From positions 2,356,001 to 2,420,000 of the forward strand of contig OZ240237.1 in the NCBI GenBank assembly GCA_965198025.1: a stretch of 64,000 bases of DNA, given 5' to 3'. This document shows positions 1 to 8,124 of this stretch, one piece after another. Position numbers and translations under genes: made by a program. The stretch comes from CAYWWM01 sp965198025. Its GTDB lineage: Bacteria > Acidobacteriota > Terriglobia > 2-12-FULL-54-10. The notes beneath the pieces were generated by a model that was not told the origin of the DNA, searched no databases, and saw nothing but the letters and a program-made list of their open reading frames with translations. Position 1 is the stretch's first letter; every line of letters starts with the position of its first letter.

Positions 1-184
1 TGCCCTCTATTTTCAAGCCGACATCCAACAGAATCGACTGCTCGGAAACCGCAATCACGGTGCCCTCGCGGCCATCCTTGCTGGAGGTGCGGGTCTGGCT
101 CGCCTGGTACTGCGCGAGCATGTCTCCAAACGACTCGGTCGGTTCGGTCGCAGCCTCTGGTTCTGGAACGATGGATTCGGACAT
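1..184 (-). CDS. rpsA: 30S ribosomal protein S1, N-terminal part (runs off the window)
   Basis: Only the first 61 codons are present. The gene continues beyond position 1. After an acidic, Glu/Ala/Thr-rich N-terminus and a motif around FGDMLAQYQ, the peptide reads REGTVIAVSEQSILLDVG at residues 42-59. This is the opening strand pattern of the first S1 (OB-fold) domain of ribosomal protein S1. S1 binds mRNA and helps it load on the 30S subunit. The ATG at 184 is the only convincing start, and the sequence just upstream has no strong Shine-Dalgarno, which is common for rpsA. The call rests on a short stretch. Another multi-S1-domain protein is the alternative, but the acidic lead-in followed directly by an S1 domain fits RpsA best. 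Confidence 0.75.
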   Translation of the reverse strand, partial: MSESIVPEPEAATEPTESFGDMLAQYQASQTRTSSKDGREGTVIAVSEQSILLDVGLKIEG

Positions 185-222
185 ATGGGATTTCTGGCCC
201 CATTCGGGAAAAATTCCCGACT

Positions 223-251
223 AGCATAACATCTTTCAGTCCGCGTGTCGG
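223..251 (-). promoter_or_regulatory. Likely rpsA promoter, with a hairpin in the leader
   Basis: Read on the minus strand, CCGACA (251-246) and TATGCT (228-223) are separated by 17 bases. The -10 is preceded by TG, giving an extended -10. Just downstream, 204-220 is a perfect 7-bp inverted repeat (TCGGGAA, 3-base loop, TTCCCGA) covering the likely transcription start and leader of rpsA. The spacing and extended -10 are seen directly. Promoter activity is inferred. Confidence 0.45.
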
Positions 252-516
252 CGCCGATTGGGGCGTCACAATGAACACCGCCAGCGCTACTGTTGATTTT
301 ATGTGTGGAGATGGTCGGACGAAGTGGGAGCTGCCGGGGTCGTGTGCAATCGTCCTCTGTGAACCTGCAGGGGGAAAGAGATGTGGTTCACATGAGGATG
401 CGGGTTATGAGGTTTGCCTCAAGCGGGTGGGCACGGGCGGTGTAGACTGCGCAGGCAGCCGAGTTCACCATGAAGAACACCATCGCACTGTATGCTGCAA
501 CAAGCTTTGCATAGGA
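252..516. other. Intergenic region without a recognisable gene
   Basis: The stretch between the rpsA promoter and tRNA-Val has one 83-codon plus-strand reading frame (271-522). It shows no family resemblance and no ribosome-binding site, and it runs antisense into the tRNA 3' end. I see no gene here. Confidence 0.5.
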
Positions 517-593
517 TGGTAGGCGCGAGCGGAGTCGAACCGCTGACCTCTACCGTGTCAAGGTAGCGCTCTAACCAACTGAGCTACGCGCCT
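517..593 (-). tRNA. tRNA-Val (anticodon GAC)
   Basis: The minus strand folds into a full cloverleaf. The acceptor stem is AGGCGCG/CGCGCCT. The D arm is GCTC/GAGC. The anticodon stem CTACC/GGTAG encloses the loop TTGACAC, so the anticodon is GAC. The T arm is AGCGG/CCGCT around TTCGACT. The discriminator is A and the 3' CCA is encoded (519-517). The gene reads valine GUC/GUU codons. Confidence 0.96.
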
Positions 594-714
594 GGTGTTC
601 AGCGTTCTCCCCAATCAGACTGGCTTATCTTACCACGCATGGAATTCGTTGACCAAGGCATCGCCCGAGCCCACTAGTCCAACGGAATGCTGTCCATTCA
701 AGGTAAAATGAACG

Positions 715-757
715 GGAAAGCCCCGCGAATGCCATTGTGCGCCGCCAGTGGCTTTCC
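715..757 (+). other. Hairpin in the region ahead of the terC-type gene
   Basis: GGAAAGCC (715-722) and GGCTTTCC (750-757) can form a perfect 8-bp stem with a 27-base loop, about 90 bases upstream of the TerC start. TerC/Alx genes are often controlled by a manganese-sensing yybP-ykoY riboswitch. I could not recognise that motif's conserved core here, so the hairpin is recorded only as possible leader structure. The rest of 594-830 shows no gene. Confidence 0.25.
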
Positions 758-844
758 AGTAATTGGTTGAACCGTAGTCCTGCCTATGCTGCTCGAGCAT
801 CTTTCGCGACCGAGAAAGCACAAACTCCCGGAGGATGAACGTCT

Positions 845-1801
845 TTGCCTGAGACGATTGGATCGCCACTGTTCTGGTTGAGCTTTACAGCATTTGTCCT
901 GGGCATGCTCGCTCTGGACTTGGGAGTCTTTCACCGCAAGGCACACGAGGTCAGCCAGCGCGAAGCTCTCATCTGGTTTCTGATCTGGATCGGGCTCGCG
1001 ATTGTCTTCAACGTACTGCTCTACTTCTGGTTCGGCATGCAGAATGCCTTGGAGTTTCTGACCGGCTACATCATCGAGAAATCGCTGAGCGTAGACAATA
1101 TTTTCGTCTTCATCTTGATTTTCCGCTACTTTGCCGTCCCGCCCGCGGCACAGCACCGAGTGCTCTTTTGGGGAATTCTAGGCGCGCTCGTCATGCGGGC
1201 CGCCTTTATACTTGTCGGTGCGGTTCTGCTGCAGCAATTTCACTGGGTCATCTATCTTTTTGGAACATTCCTGTTCTTCACGGGAATCAAGATGATGCGG
1301 GGAACCGAAATCGAAATCCATCCCGAGCAGAATCCGGCGGTCCGCCTGGTTCAGAGAACCATTCCCTTGTCGAACCAATTCTCCGGTGCCCGCTTCTGGG
1401 TTCGCCAAGGGGGACGCTTCTATGCAACGCCCTTGCTGCTGGTGCTGGTGGTCGTGGAGGCGACCGACCTGATATTCGCAGTGGATTCGATACCGGCGAT
1501 TTTCGCAGTGACCTCGGATCCGTTCATTGTTTACACATCCAACGTGTTTGCGATCCTGGGTTTGCGATCCCTTTACTTCCTGCTCGCTGCCGCCATGAAG
1601 AGATTCCATTATCTGAGCTTGGGATTGGGGCTGGTGTTGGCATTCGTCGGAGTCAAGATGCTGATTAGCGGGATCTACCCGATTCCGATTTCCATTTCAC
1701 TCGCCGTCGTTGTGATGATCTTGGGCTGTTCGGTTGCTGCTTCCTTGCTTCGCAAAGCCTCTACTTCCGATGCGCCGCAAGAGACAGATCCAACGTCCTG
1801 A
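845..1801 (+). CDS. TerC/Alx family integral membrane protein
   Basis: A 318-residue polytopic membrane protein with about nine hydrophobic segments. It carries the family signature SVDNIF (residues 82-87) in one helix and EATDLIFAVDSIPA (205-218) in another. The paired acidic residues are the proposed metal path in TerC/Alx proteins. The family is linked to manganese export, tellurite resistance and metal loading of exported enzymes. Start choice: the TTG at 845 follows GGAGG (830-834) at ideal spacing, and an ATG at 835 is out of frame. Length is normal for the family. The gene stands alone between tRNA-Val and the BFN gene. Substrate cannot be told from sequence; Mn2+ is the best guess. 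Confidence 0.9.
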   Translation: MPETIGSPLFWLSFTAFVLGMLALDLGVFHRKAHEVSQREALIWFLIWIGLAIVFNVLLYFWFGMQNALEFLTGYIIEKSLSVDNIFVFILIFRYFAVPPAAQHRVLFWGILGALVMRAAFILVGAVLLQQFHWVIYLFGTFLFFTGIKMMRGTEIEIHPEQNPAVRLVQRTIPLSNQFSGARFWVRQGGRFYATPLLLVLVVVEATDLIFAVDSIPAIFAVTSDPFIVYTSNVFAILGLRSLYFLLAAAMKRFHYLSLGLGLVLAFVGVKMLISGIYPIPISISLAVVVMILGCSVAASLLRKASTSDAPQETDPTS

Positions 1802-2030
1802 CGCAGATCCGGAGCATTCCTGTACTTTACGGGAACAATCCAGGCCTTGGCTTTTTCCGCTTTTGCGGGGATCAGGGCTCGCGGTACAATAGGCTCGCCA
1901 ATAGCCGCGAGAGAACTCGTCGGGCGTTTCGCACGCTTTCGGACGAGATTCACGGGAGCGCGGACGAACGAGGGTTTCCAATCCAGTGGGTTGGAGCAAA
2001 TCGAACAACCAACCCGGGAAGGAAGGCAGC

Positions 2031-2561
2031 ATGAATCGAAGCCTACGGCTATTGCTGACCGCGACTTGGGCAGCATTTTTGGTTGTCGGTCAACCACTCT
2101 ATAGCCAGCAACGACCCGAGCCCGTGGAGGTCCAGATCTCGGAACTGCAGCCCACTCCGGTTGGGGTGAACATTACGCTCCGGGACATTAACTCGCGAAA
2201 AACCATTCGCATGTTGATCGGCTTTTCCGAAGGCCAGTCCATCATGCAGGCGATGCGCGGACGGCAGCGCGAGCGCCCGATGACACACGATTTGATGAAG
2301 AACTTTCTCGACCGGAACGACTGGAAAGTCGACCGTGTGCTGATCCGCGACCTCGTACGCGGAACATTCCGCGCCAACCTGATCCTCGTACGAAACGACG
2401 AAACGCAAATCTTCGACGCCCGCCCGAGTGATGCTGTGGCCATCGGCCTTCGGTATGGCTCCAGAATCTACGTTAACGAAGAGGTATTCGAGCAACAGAA
2501 GGAATACCAAGAGGAGCCGGAGGAAAGAGAGTCCTCCGAACCAGAGAGCCTGCGGCTATGA
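2031..2561 (+). CDS. Secreted bifunctional nuclease (BFN/DUF151) domain protein
   Basis: 176 residues. Residues 1-26 form a signal peptide (basic start, hydrophobic core, cleavage near YSQ-Q). The rest matches the BFN/DUF151 fold: a segment around RKTIRMLIGFSEGQS (56-70) and the hallmark ARPSDAVAIGLR (130-141). The C-terminus is a Glu-rich tail. Family members are best known as plant and mycobacterial proteins with reported nuclease activity. The Acidobacterial exported version has no assigned role. ATG 2031 is chosen because GGAAGG lies just upstream and the signal peptide begins there. An in-frame ATG 45 bases upstream lacks these features. It converges with hemD, with only five bases between the two stop codons. 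Confidence 0.85.
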   Translation: MNRSLRLLLTATWAAFLVVGQPLYSQQRPEPVEVQISELQPTPVGVNITLRDINSRKTIRMLIGFSEGQSIMQAMRGRQRERPMTHDLMKNFLDRNDWKVDRVLIRDLVRGTFRANLILVRNDETQIFDARPSDAVAIGLRYGSRIYVNEEVFEQQKEYQEEPEERESSEPESLRL

Positions 2562-2566
2562 GGCAA

Positions 2567-3427
2567 TCACGCCTTTCTCTTCCGCAATTCCTTGGCCCTC
2601 TCAGCAAGCTCGAACACCAACTGGCCCATCCTGGGGTGGGTTGGCTCAAGATCAGACGTGATTTCATACGATGCAAGTGCGCCGGATGAGATCGGGCCGA
2701 TCGATGCAACCACCATATGGCGCAGGCCCTCGCCAACTTGCTTCTCGAGGCCTGCATCCCTAGCCACCTGCATTAGATTATGAAGCTGATTGGCGCTCGT
2801 CACGAGCAACACGTCAATATTCCCTACGACAATCTCATTCATCGCGCTTCGCAGCGGGCCGAGATCTTCCGGCAACGCCCACTGGTAGACCGGCACGGGA
2901 GTTAATTGCACGCCCGCTGATCTCATGCTCTCCAAGAACTCGCCGTTTGAGACACCGTATTCCTGCACCGCAATCCGCTTTCCTTGCAGTGAGAACGCCG
3001 GCAGGAGGCCGTCCAGAGCTTTCAGGATGTCGCGCCAGGTGTTCGGTTCGGGAACGGTGACGCTGACGGGAACTCCGAACTCGCGCAAGACTGCGACAGG
3101 CTTCGGGCCGCGTGCCACCACCAGGACGCGCGAAAGAGCTTCGACGAGTCGCTCCCGGGGGTGTTGTATCTCGACCGCGCTGAACAGAATTCGTGTTCCC
3201 ACACCGGTCAAGAAGATGACGGCATCGAACCGGCCGGCAAACAACTCTCGCGCAAAGGCGAAGGCGGCGACGTTTTCCTCAATGGGGATCTCCCGCATGG
3301 AGGGAGCGGTCACAGGGGTCCCGCCATGGCTCCGGATCAAAGCAGCCATCTGCTCGGCGCGGCGGCTTTCGAGCGAAAGTACCCGTAGCCCTTCGAGTCC
3401 GCGATTTTCCGTCCCCATACGAACCAT
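2567..3427 (-). CDS. hemD: Uroporphyrinogen-III synthase
   Basis: 286 residues with the two-lobed HemD organisation. The N-terminal region contains LRVLSLESRRAEQMAALI and the loop VIFLTGVGTRIL. The C-terminal lobe contains VLLVTSANQLHNLM and VASIGPISSGAL, matching the family pattern 'FTSxxxVxxF ... xxxIGPxTxxAL'. HemD closes linear hydroxymethylbilane to uroporphyrinogen III in the cytoplasm, the substrate of the neighbouring HemE. It lies divergently from hemE with 82 bases between start codons, so the two share one control region. AAAGG sits six bases upstream of ATG 3427. HemD proteins diverge strongly in sequence, so context (next to hemE) adds weight. Confidence 0.9.
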   Translation of the reverse strand: MVRMGTENRGLEGLRVLSLESRRAEQMAALIRSHGGTPVTAPSMREIPIEENVAAFAFARELFAGRFDAVIFLTGVGTRILFSAVEIQHPRERLVEALSRVLVVARGPKPVAVLREFGVPVSVTVPEPNTWRDILKALDGLLPAFSLQGKRIAVQEYGVSNGEFLESMRSAGVQLTPVPVYQWALPEDLGPLRSAMNEIVVGNIDVLLVTSANQLHNLMQVARDAGLEKQVGEGLRHMVVASIGPISSGALASYEITSDLEPTHPRMGQLVFELAERAKELRKRKA

Positions 3428-3509
3428 GATAGCCTTTCACGCCTCGACTCACCACAATGCACTGACCCTGCTTTTCTCATGTTAGGATTAGAAGGAAGGA
3501 ATTCTAGCG

Positions 3510-4586
3510 TTGCCACCCATGCCTTCGACCAGCGATCATAGCGTGTTTTTGCGTGCCTGCCGGCGCGAACCGGTCCCACGGACACCGGTGTGGTTCATGC
3601 GGCAAGCGGGCCGGTATATGAAGGAATACCGGGACTTGCGGGCAAGGCACTCGCTCCTGGAACTCTGCCGAACTCCTGAGCTTGCGGCGCAGGTCACACT
3701 CCAACCGATCCGCAAGATCGGCGTGGACGCCGCGATTATTTTTGCGGACCTGCTACTCCCTGCTCAGGCCATGGGGATGGATCTCCGGTTCGCCGAGGGC
3801 GAGGGCCCGGTGCTTACACCCTCAATCCGCAGCGCGGAGGCCGTCGAGAAACTCGGAACCGTCCAGGATGGCGAGCTTTCCTACGTCGCAAAAGCTGTGC
3901 AGATTGTTTGCCGCGAACTGAATGGGTCGACGCCGGTCATCGGCTTTTGCGGCGCCCCGTTTACGGTTGCGAGCTATATGATCGAAGGAGGGGGCAGCCG
4001 CACGTTCCTGAACACAAAACGGATGATGTACGAGCGCCCGGACGTCTGGCGGACATTGATGCAGAAACTGGTCCCGGTTCTTGCTGCCTATCTGAAAAGT
4101 CAAGCTGCGGCAGGCGCAGGAGCAGTCCAAATTTTCGACAGTTGGGTAGGCTGCCTGAGCCCGGAGGATTATCGCGCGTACGTGCTACCCTACTCGCGCG
4201 ATCTGATTGCCTGCGTGGCAGAGTCCGGCGTGCCCATCATTCACTTCGGGACGGGAACGGCAACCCTGCTCGAACTCATGCGAGAAGCAGGAGGCGATGT
4301 GATCGGGGTGGACTGGCGCATCGAACTCTGCGAGGCCTGGCGGCGCGTAGGTTACGACGTTACCGTGCAGGGAAATCTCGACCCCGTGGCATTGTTCGGA
4401 CCACGAAAGATGCTCGGCGAGCGAGTGGAGCGAATCTTACACTCCGTCGCAGGCCGTCCTGGGCACATCTTCAACCTCGGCCACGGCATTCTCCCGGAGA
4501 CCCCGGTTGAGAACGTGCAAGCGGTCGTGGAGATGGTGCACCGGTTCGAACCAAACGATACATGGAAGAAAACAACCAGATCATGA
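3510..4586 (+). CDS. hemE: Uroporphyrinogen decarboxylase
   Basis: 358 residues, typical for the family. The signature MRQAGRYMKEYR is at 30-41. The catalytic aspartate lies in IIFADLLLPAQAMGMDL at about residue 80. A later FGTGTATLLELM segment and the VQGNLDP motif complete the TIM barrel. HemE decarboxylates uroporphyrinogen III to coproporphyrinogen III. Start: TTG 3510 lies nine bases after GAAGGAAGGA. An in-frame ATG at 3519 is possible but less well spaced. Its end overlaps hemH by 25 bases, so the two are translated as an operon. Confidence 0.96.
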   Translation: MPPMPSTSDHSVFLRACRREPVPRTPVWFMRQAGRYMKEYRDLRARHSLLELCRTPELAAQVTLQPIRKIGVDAAIIFADLLLPAQAMGMDLRFAEGEGPVLTPSIRSAEAVEKLGTVQDGELSYVAKAVQIVCRELNGSTPVIGFCGAPFTVASYMIEGGGSRTFLNTKRMMYERPDVWRTLMQKLVPVLAAYLKSQAAAGAGAVQIFDSWVGCLSPEDYRAYVLPYSRDLIACVAESGVPIIHFGTGTATLLELMREAGGDVIGVDWRIELCEAWRRVGYDVTVQGNLDPVALFGPRKMLGERVERILHSVAGRPGHIFNLGHGILPETPVENVQAVVEMVHRFEPNDTWKKTTRS

Positions 4587-5566
4587 CGTCCGATATTTCG
4601 TCCAGCCCGCTTACCGGTATCCTGCTGCTCGCGCATGGAGGGCCGAACTCGCTCGAAGACATCGAGCCGTTTCTGGTGAACATTCGAAGTGGAAGGCCCT
4701 TTCCAACTCGCTTGCTCGAGGAAATTCGTGACCGCTACCGACAGATCGGCGGGCGGTCGCCGCTGCTCGAACTGTCGGAACGGCAGGCTCGGGCACTCGA
4801 ACGTTCGCTGAACCACGACGGAAAGCGCTTCCGGGTCTACCTGGGAATGCGAAACTGGCACCCGTTCATCCGGGAAACAGTTGCGGTAATGGCGGCAGAC
4901 GGCGTTCAGCAGGCCCTGGCGTTATGCCTGGCGCCACAGAACTCGCGCCTGAGCGTGGGGCTCTACTTCAAGCACGTGCGGGAAGCACAGGAAGAGATTC
5001 CGGCAGAGTTTCCGGTGCAGTTTGTCGAAACCTGGCACGAAGAGCCGCTGCTGATCGAAGCCTTTGCCGAGAAAGTGCGTAAGGGGCTTGCCGATTTCCC
5101 ACCACATGGCGCAGCCAACGGGGCAGAACAGCCACCGGTCGTCATCTTCACAGCACACAGCCTTCCGGAAAGAGTTGTGACCGAAGGTGACCCCTACGAC
5201 CGCGAAGTGCGCGCGACGGTATCGGCAGTGTCCGAGCGATGCGGCCTGGCCAGCTGGCGCTTCGCCTACCAAAGTCAGGGAGCAACCAGCGACCCCTGGC
5301 TCGGGCCGACGGTCGAATCCGTAATTGAGGAGCTATCCCAAGCAGGAGACAAACGCGTGCTGATTGCTCCCATCGGGTTTGTTTCCGACCATGTGGAAAT
5401 TCTCTACGACATAGATATCGCCTTCCGCCAGTTTACCGAAGAGCGGGCAATGCGGCTGCGCCGCACGGAATCGTTGAACGACAGCCCTACGTTTGTCCGC
5501 GCGCTCGCCGCGGTCGTGGCAAAGCACCTGGACTCGGCGAATGCAGATACGCACGGTTCCCGCTGA
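4562..5566 (+). CDS. hemH: Ferrochelatase (protoporphyrin or coproporphyrin type)
   Basis: 334 residues. The N-terminal LLLAHGGP (21-28), the conserved GMRNWHPFI (95-103), FTAHSLPER with the catalytic His at about 199, and GFVSDHVEILYDID with Glu 279 are the ferrochelatase landmarks. It inserts Fe2+ into a porphyrin. The hemE-hemH-hemY order is that of Bacillus subtilis, where HemH acts on coproporphyrin III rather than protoporphyrin IX. Which substrate is used here cannot be read off the sequence with certainty. Overlaps hemE at its start and hemY at its end (26 bases). Confidence 0.95.
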   Translation: MEENNQIMTSDISSSPLTGILLLAHGGPNSLEDIEPFLVNIRSGRPFPTRLLEEIRDRYRQIGGRSPLLELSERQARALERSLNHDGKRFRVYLGMRNWHPFIRETVAVMAADGVQQALALCLAPQNSRLSVGLYFKHVREAQEEIPAEFPVQFVETWHEEPLLIEAFAEKVRKGLADFPPHGAANGAEQPPVVIFTAHSLPERVVTEGDPYDREVRATVSAVSERCGLASWRFAYQSQGATSDPWLGPTVESVIEELSQAGDKRVLIAPIGFVSDHVEILYDIDIAFRQFTEERAMRLRRTESLNDSPTFVRALAAVVAKHLDSANADTHGSR

Positions 5567-6992
5567 GGTGCGCCGCTTGCATCGAGTCGTCATCATTGGG
5601 GGAGGAATTTCCGGTTTATCCTCCGCCTATTTCTTGGAAAAAGAGGCTGCCCACGCAGGAGTTGAGATTGCAGTCGACCTGTTCGAGGCTCGGAACCGTC
5701 TGGGAGGCGTCATCGTCACGGAGCGGCGGGGGGAGTTCCTCGTCGAAGGCGGGCCTGAATCGTTTCTGGCGGCCAAGCCGGCGGCGGCCGACCTTTGCCG
5801 CGAGCTCGGCTTGGGCGACCAGTTGCTACCGAGCAACGATGTGCGCCGCAAAACCTGCGTATTGCAAGATGGCCGATTGCGCGCGCTTCCCGAAGGATTA
5901 CTGTTTGTGGTCCCAAGCCGTGTATGGCCGTTGTTCACAAGCGATCTCCTGTCCTGGGGGGCTAAGCTGCGCCTTGTGACTTCACCGCTGCGTCCGACGC
6001 CGCAAGAGAAGGGGCAGGACGTTTCCGTGGCAGAGTTCATTCGCCGACGATTTGGAAGCGAAGTCCTGGAACGGCTCGCCGAACCGCTCCTCGCCGCGGT
6101 CTACGGAGCCGACGTGGATTCGCTTAGCGCACGGGCTGCTCTGCCACAACTGGTGGCTCTGGAAGAGAAACACGGGAGCCTTTGGAAAGGCCTTCGCGCC
6201 GTAGCCGCTGACGGCAGGGGGCGGCACAAAGGAAGCCTCTTCATCACGCTCCGCGACGGCGTAGGTAAGCTCATTGGGACCCTCCAGGCACGACTCAAGA
6301 GAACGACCGTGCATACCGGGAATGAGGCCACTCGCGCTCGCCGTGCGACGGACGGACGAGGATTCACGATTGAATCACGCGTGGCTGAGACGGCCGCAGA
6401 CGCGCTCGTCGTGGCCACTCCGGCCCATTCCGCCGCGCAGCTCCTGCTCGACCTGGATCGCGGACTTGGGGAGCAGCTCGAGACGATCCGGTACCACTCT
6501 TCCGTCATCGTGGCGTTTGGATTCGACCAGGCAGCGTTTCGAACCCGGACGGACGGCTTCGGATTTGTTGTGCCCCGCACTGAGGGAAGGCGTCTGGTAG
6601 CTTTGACTTGGGTTTCGACCAAGTTTTCGTTCCGCAGCCCCCCCGGCCAGCTTCTGGTGCGTTGTTTTTTGGGAGGAGCGCGCGATCCTGACGTCTTGAA
6701 AATGGCGGACGACGAACTGGTAGCGATCTCACTTCAGGAGCTGGAGGAGATTTTGGGAGACCGTCCGCGGCCCGCATTCCACCGCGTTTACCGCTGGGAT
6801 CGGTGCATGCCGCAATACGCCATTGGACATCTGCAGCGGCTTCAGGAAATCGAAACTTGCCTCGCCCGCCAGCCGGGCTTGTTCCTGGCTGGAAATGGCT
6901 ATCGTGGCGTGGGAATTCCCGATTGCATTCAGTCGGCGGCGGCGGCGGCGGCGGGGACGGTGCGTTACTTGCGCACAGTGCCGCGCAATTGA
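5541..6992 (+). CDS. hemY: Protoporphyrinogen/coproporphyrinogen oxidase, FAD-dependent
   Basis: 483 residues from ATG 5541. A longer in-frame start at 5493 would lie deep in hemH. The FAD-binding beta-alpha-beta motif VVIIGGGISGLS is at 16-27. RLGGVI and EGGPESFLA follow, and the C-terminal FAD motif GYRGVGIPDCI ends the protein. This is the oxygen-dependent HemY/PPOX family. It oxidises protoporphyrinogen IX or, in the coproporphyrin-dependent route, coproporphyrinogen III. Near the C-terminus the normally variable Ser/Gly-Ala segment is replaced by a run of six or more alanines encoded by a CGG repeat. Third gene of the overlapping heme operon. Confidence 0.93.
   Translation: MQIRTVPAEVRRLHRVVIIGGGISGLSSAYFLEKEAAHAGVEIAVDLFEARNRLGGVIVTERRGEFLVEGGPESFLAAKPAAADLCRELGLGDQLLPSNDVRRKTCVLQDGRLRALPEGLLFVVPSRVWPLFTSDLLSWGAKLRLVTSPLRPTPQEKGQDVSVAEFIRRRFGSEVLERLAEPLLAAVYGADVDSLSARAALPQLVALEEKHGSLWKGLRAVAADGRGRHKGSLFITLRDGVGKLIGTLQARLKRTTVHTGNEATRARRATDGRGFTIESRVAETAADALVVATPAHSAAQLLLDLDRGLGEQLETIRYHSSVIVAFGFDQAAFRTRTDGFGFVVPRTEGRRLVALTWVSTKFSFRSPPGQLLVRCFLGGARDPDVLKMADDELVAISLQELEEILGDRPRPAFHRVYRWDRCMPQYAIGHLQRLQEIETCLARQPGLFLAGNGYRGVGIPDCIQSAAAAAAGTVRYLRTVPRN
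6934..6954 (+). repeat. CGG trinucleotide repeat in the 3' end of hemY
   Basis: Seven consecutive CGG units encode, in the hemY frame, an alanine run directly after the conserved GVGIPDC motif. Such a tract can change length by slippage in steps of one residue without breaking the frame. Confidence 0.8.
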
Positions 6993-7051
6993 GCAGGAGG
7001 CTCGGTAGCACTTTGGCTGACTTCAGCGTAGTCAGGCGGCCTTTGGAGCTT

Positions 7052-8113
7052 ATGGCTCAGGCTTATCAAGACCATATTCAAGCCTGGGAATTGCGCCTGG
7101 CGTCGCGGGATACGAATCGCGTGGTGCGGGAATTCGAATGGGGCGAGGAGTGGAGCCGGCTCTGGTCCCTCGGCGAAGCGAGCGAACGGAGCGCCAACGG
7201 TGATCCAGGGGAAGCTGTACGCAGGGCTGCGCAAGCAGCCACGCGGGCAAGCGACCAGTTCTATGGCTACCGCATCCCGACAGACTTCCGGCTACACGGC
7301 GGCACAAACTCAGCAAGCAATTTCGTCCTGCGGTTCACGTCGGCCGTCCGGACGCCGAGCGAGGAAAACAATACTGTCTCGGCACTGTGGTTCCCGGCGC
7401 CGGGTAGAACGACGAAGGCCGTCGTCGTGCTGCCGCAATGGAATGCGAAGATTCCGCAGCACGTGGGGCTGTGCCGTCTGCTTCGCTTGCTGGGCATCTC
7501 GGCGCTGCGGCTGAGCCTACCGTACCATGACGAGCGGATGCCGCCGGAACTCGAACGGGCTGACTACGCGGTGTCATCGAACGTTGGGCGCACGGTGAAC
7601 GCGGCGCGGCAGGCCGTCATCGACACGAGGTCTTGTCTTGATTGGCTGGAAAGCCAGGGCTACCGGAGACTAGGCATCGTGGGGACAAGCCTCGGTTCTT
7701 GCTATGCGTTCCTCGCCAGCGCTCATGACACACGGTTGCGGGCCAATGTTTTTGTGCTCTACTCGTACTATTTCGCCGACGTTGTCTGGAACGGGCTGAG
7801 CACACGGCACATCCGTGAAAAGCTGCACGGACAGATCGAGCTGAAACATCTGCAGGAAGCCTGGATGCCGATCACGCCGCAGAGTTACACCGAGCGCTAC
7901 ATCGGGCAGGCAAAGAAATCGTTGCTCGTCTCGACGGCTTATGACACGACGTTTCTGCAAGAGCACTCGCAGCCGATGGTCGACGAGTTCAGGCGGCGAG
8001 GGGCGGATTTTGAAGAACTCGTTCTGCCCTGCGGACACTACACGCTGGGGCAGGCGCCATTTCGGTTTATCGCCGGACAGCGGATCTGCTCGTTTCTGGA
8101 ACGGTGGTTGTAA
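7052..8113 (+). CDS. Alpha/beta hydrolase family protein
   Basis: 353 residues. The core has the hydrolase fold: a strand KAVVVLPQW (122-130), the nucleophile elbow GTSLG (211-215, Ser 213), a likely acid in STAYDTTF (Asp 298), and the catalytic His in CGHYTLG (His 329). The N-terminal 100 residues precede the fold and carry no motif I know. It resembles the dienelactone/ABHD18-like group; substrate unknown. Start: ATG 7052 follows GGAG closely. TTG 7013 behind AGGAGG is an alternative that adds 13 residues. It lies 60 bases after hemY, and the next gene begins at its end, so it may be co-transcribed with the heme operon, though nothing shows it acts in heme synthesis. Confidence 0.8.
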   Translation: MAQAYQDHIQAWELRLASRDTNRVVREFEWGEEWSRLWSLGEASERSANGDPGEAVRRAAQAATRASDQFYGYRIPTDFRLHGGTNSASNFVLRFTSAVRTPSEENNTVSALWFPAPGRTTKAVVVLPQWNAKIPQHVGLCRLLRLLGISALRLSLPYHDERMPPELERADYAVSSNVGRTVNAARQAVIDTRSCLDWLESQGYRRLGIVGTSLGSCYAFLASAHDTRLRANVFVLYSYYFADVVWNGLSTRHIREKLHGQIELKHLQEAWMPITPQSYTERYIGQAKKSLLVSTAYDTTFLQEHSQPMVDEFRRRGADFEELVLPCGHYTLGQAPFRFIAGQRICSFLERWL

Positions 8114-8124
8114 CAGCCAGAGCC

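Noticed and set aside
271..522. 83-codon open frame
   Set aside because: No ribosome-binding site, no similarity, antisense to tRNA-Val.
594..844. Manganese riboswitch ahead of the TerC gene
   Set aside because: TerC genes often carry one, but the conserved loop sequences are not recognisable; only a simple hairpin is present.
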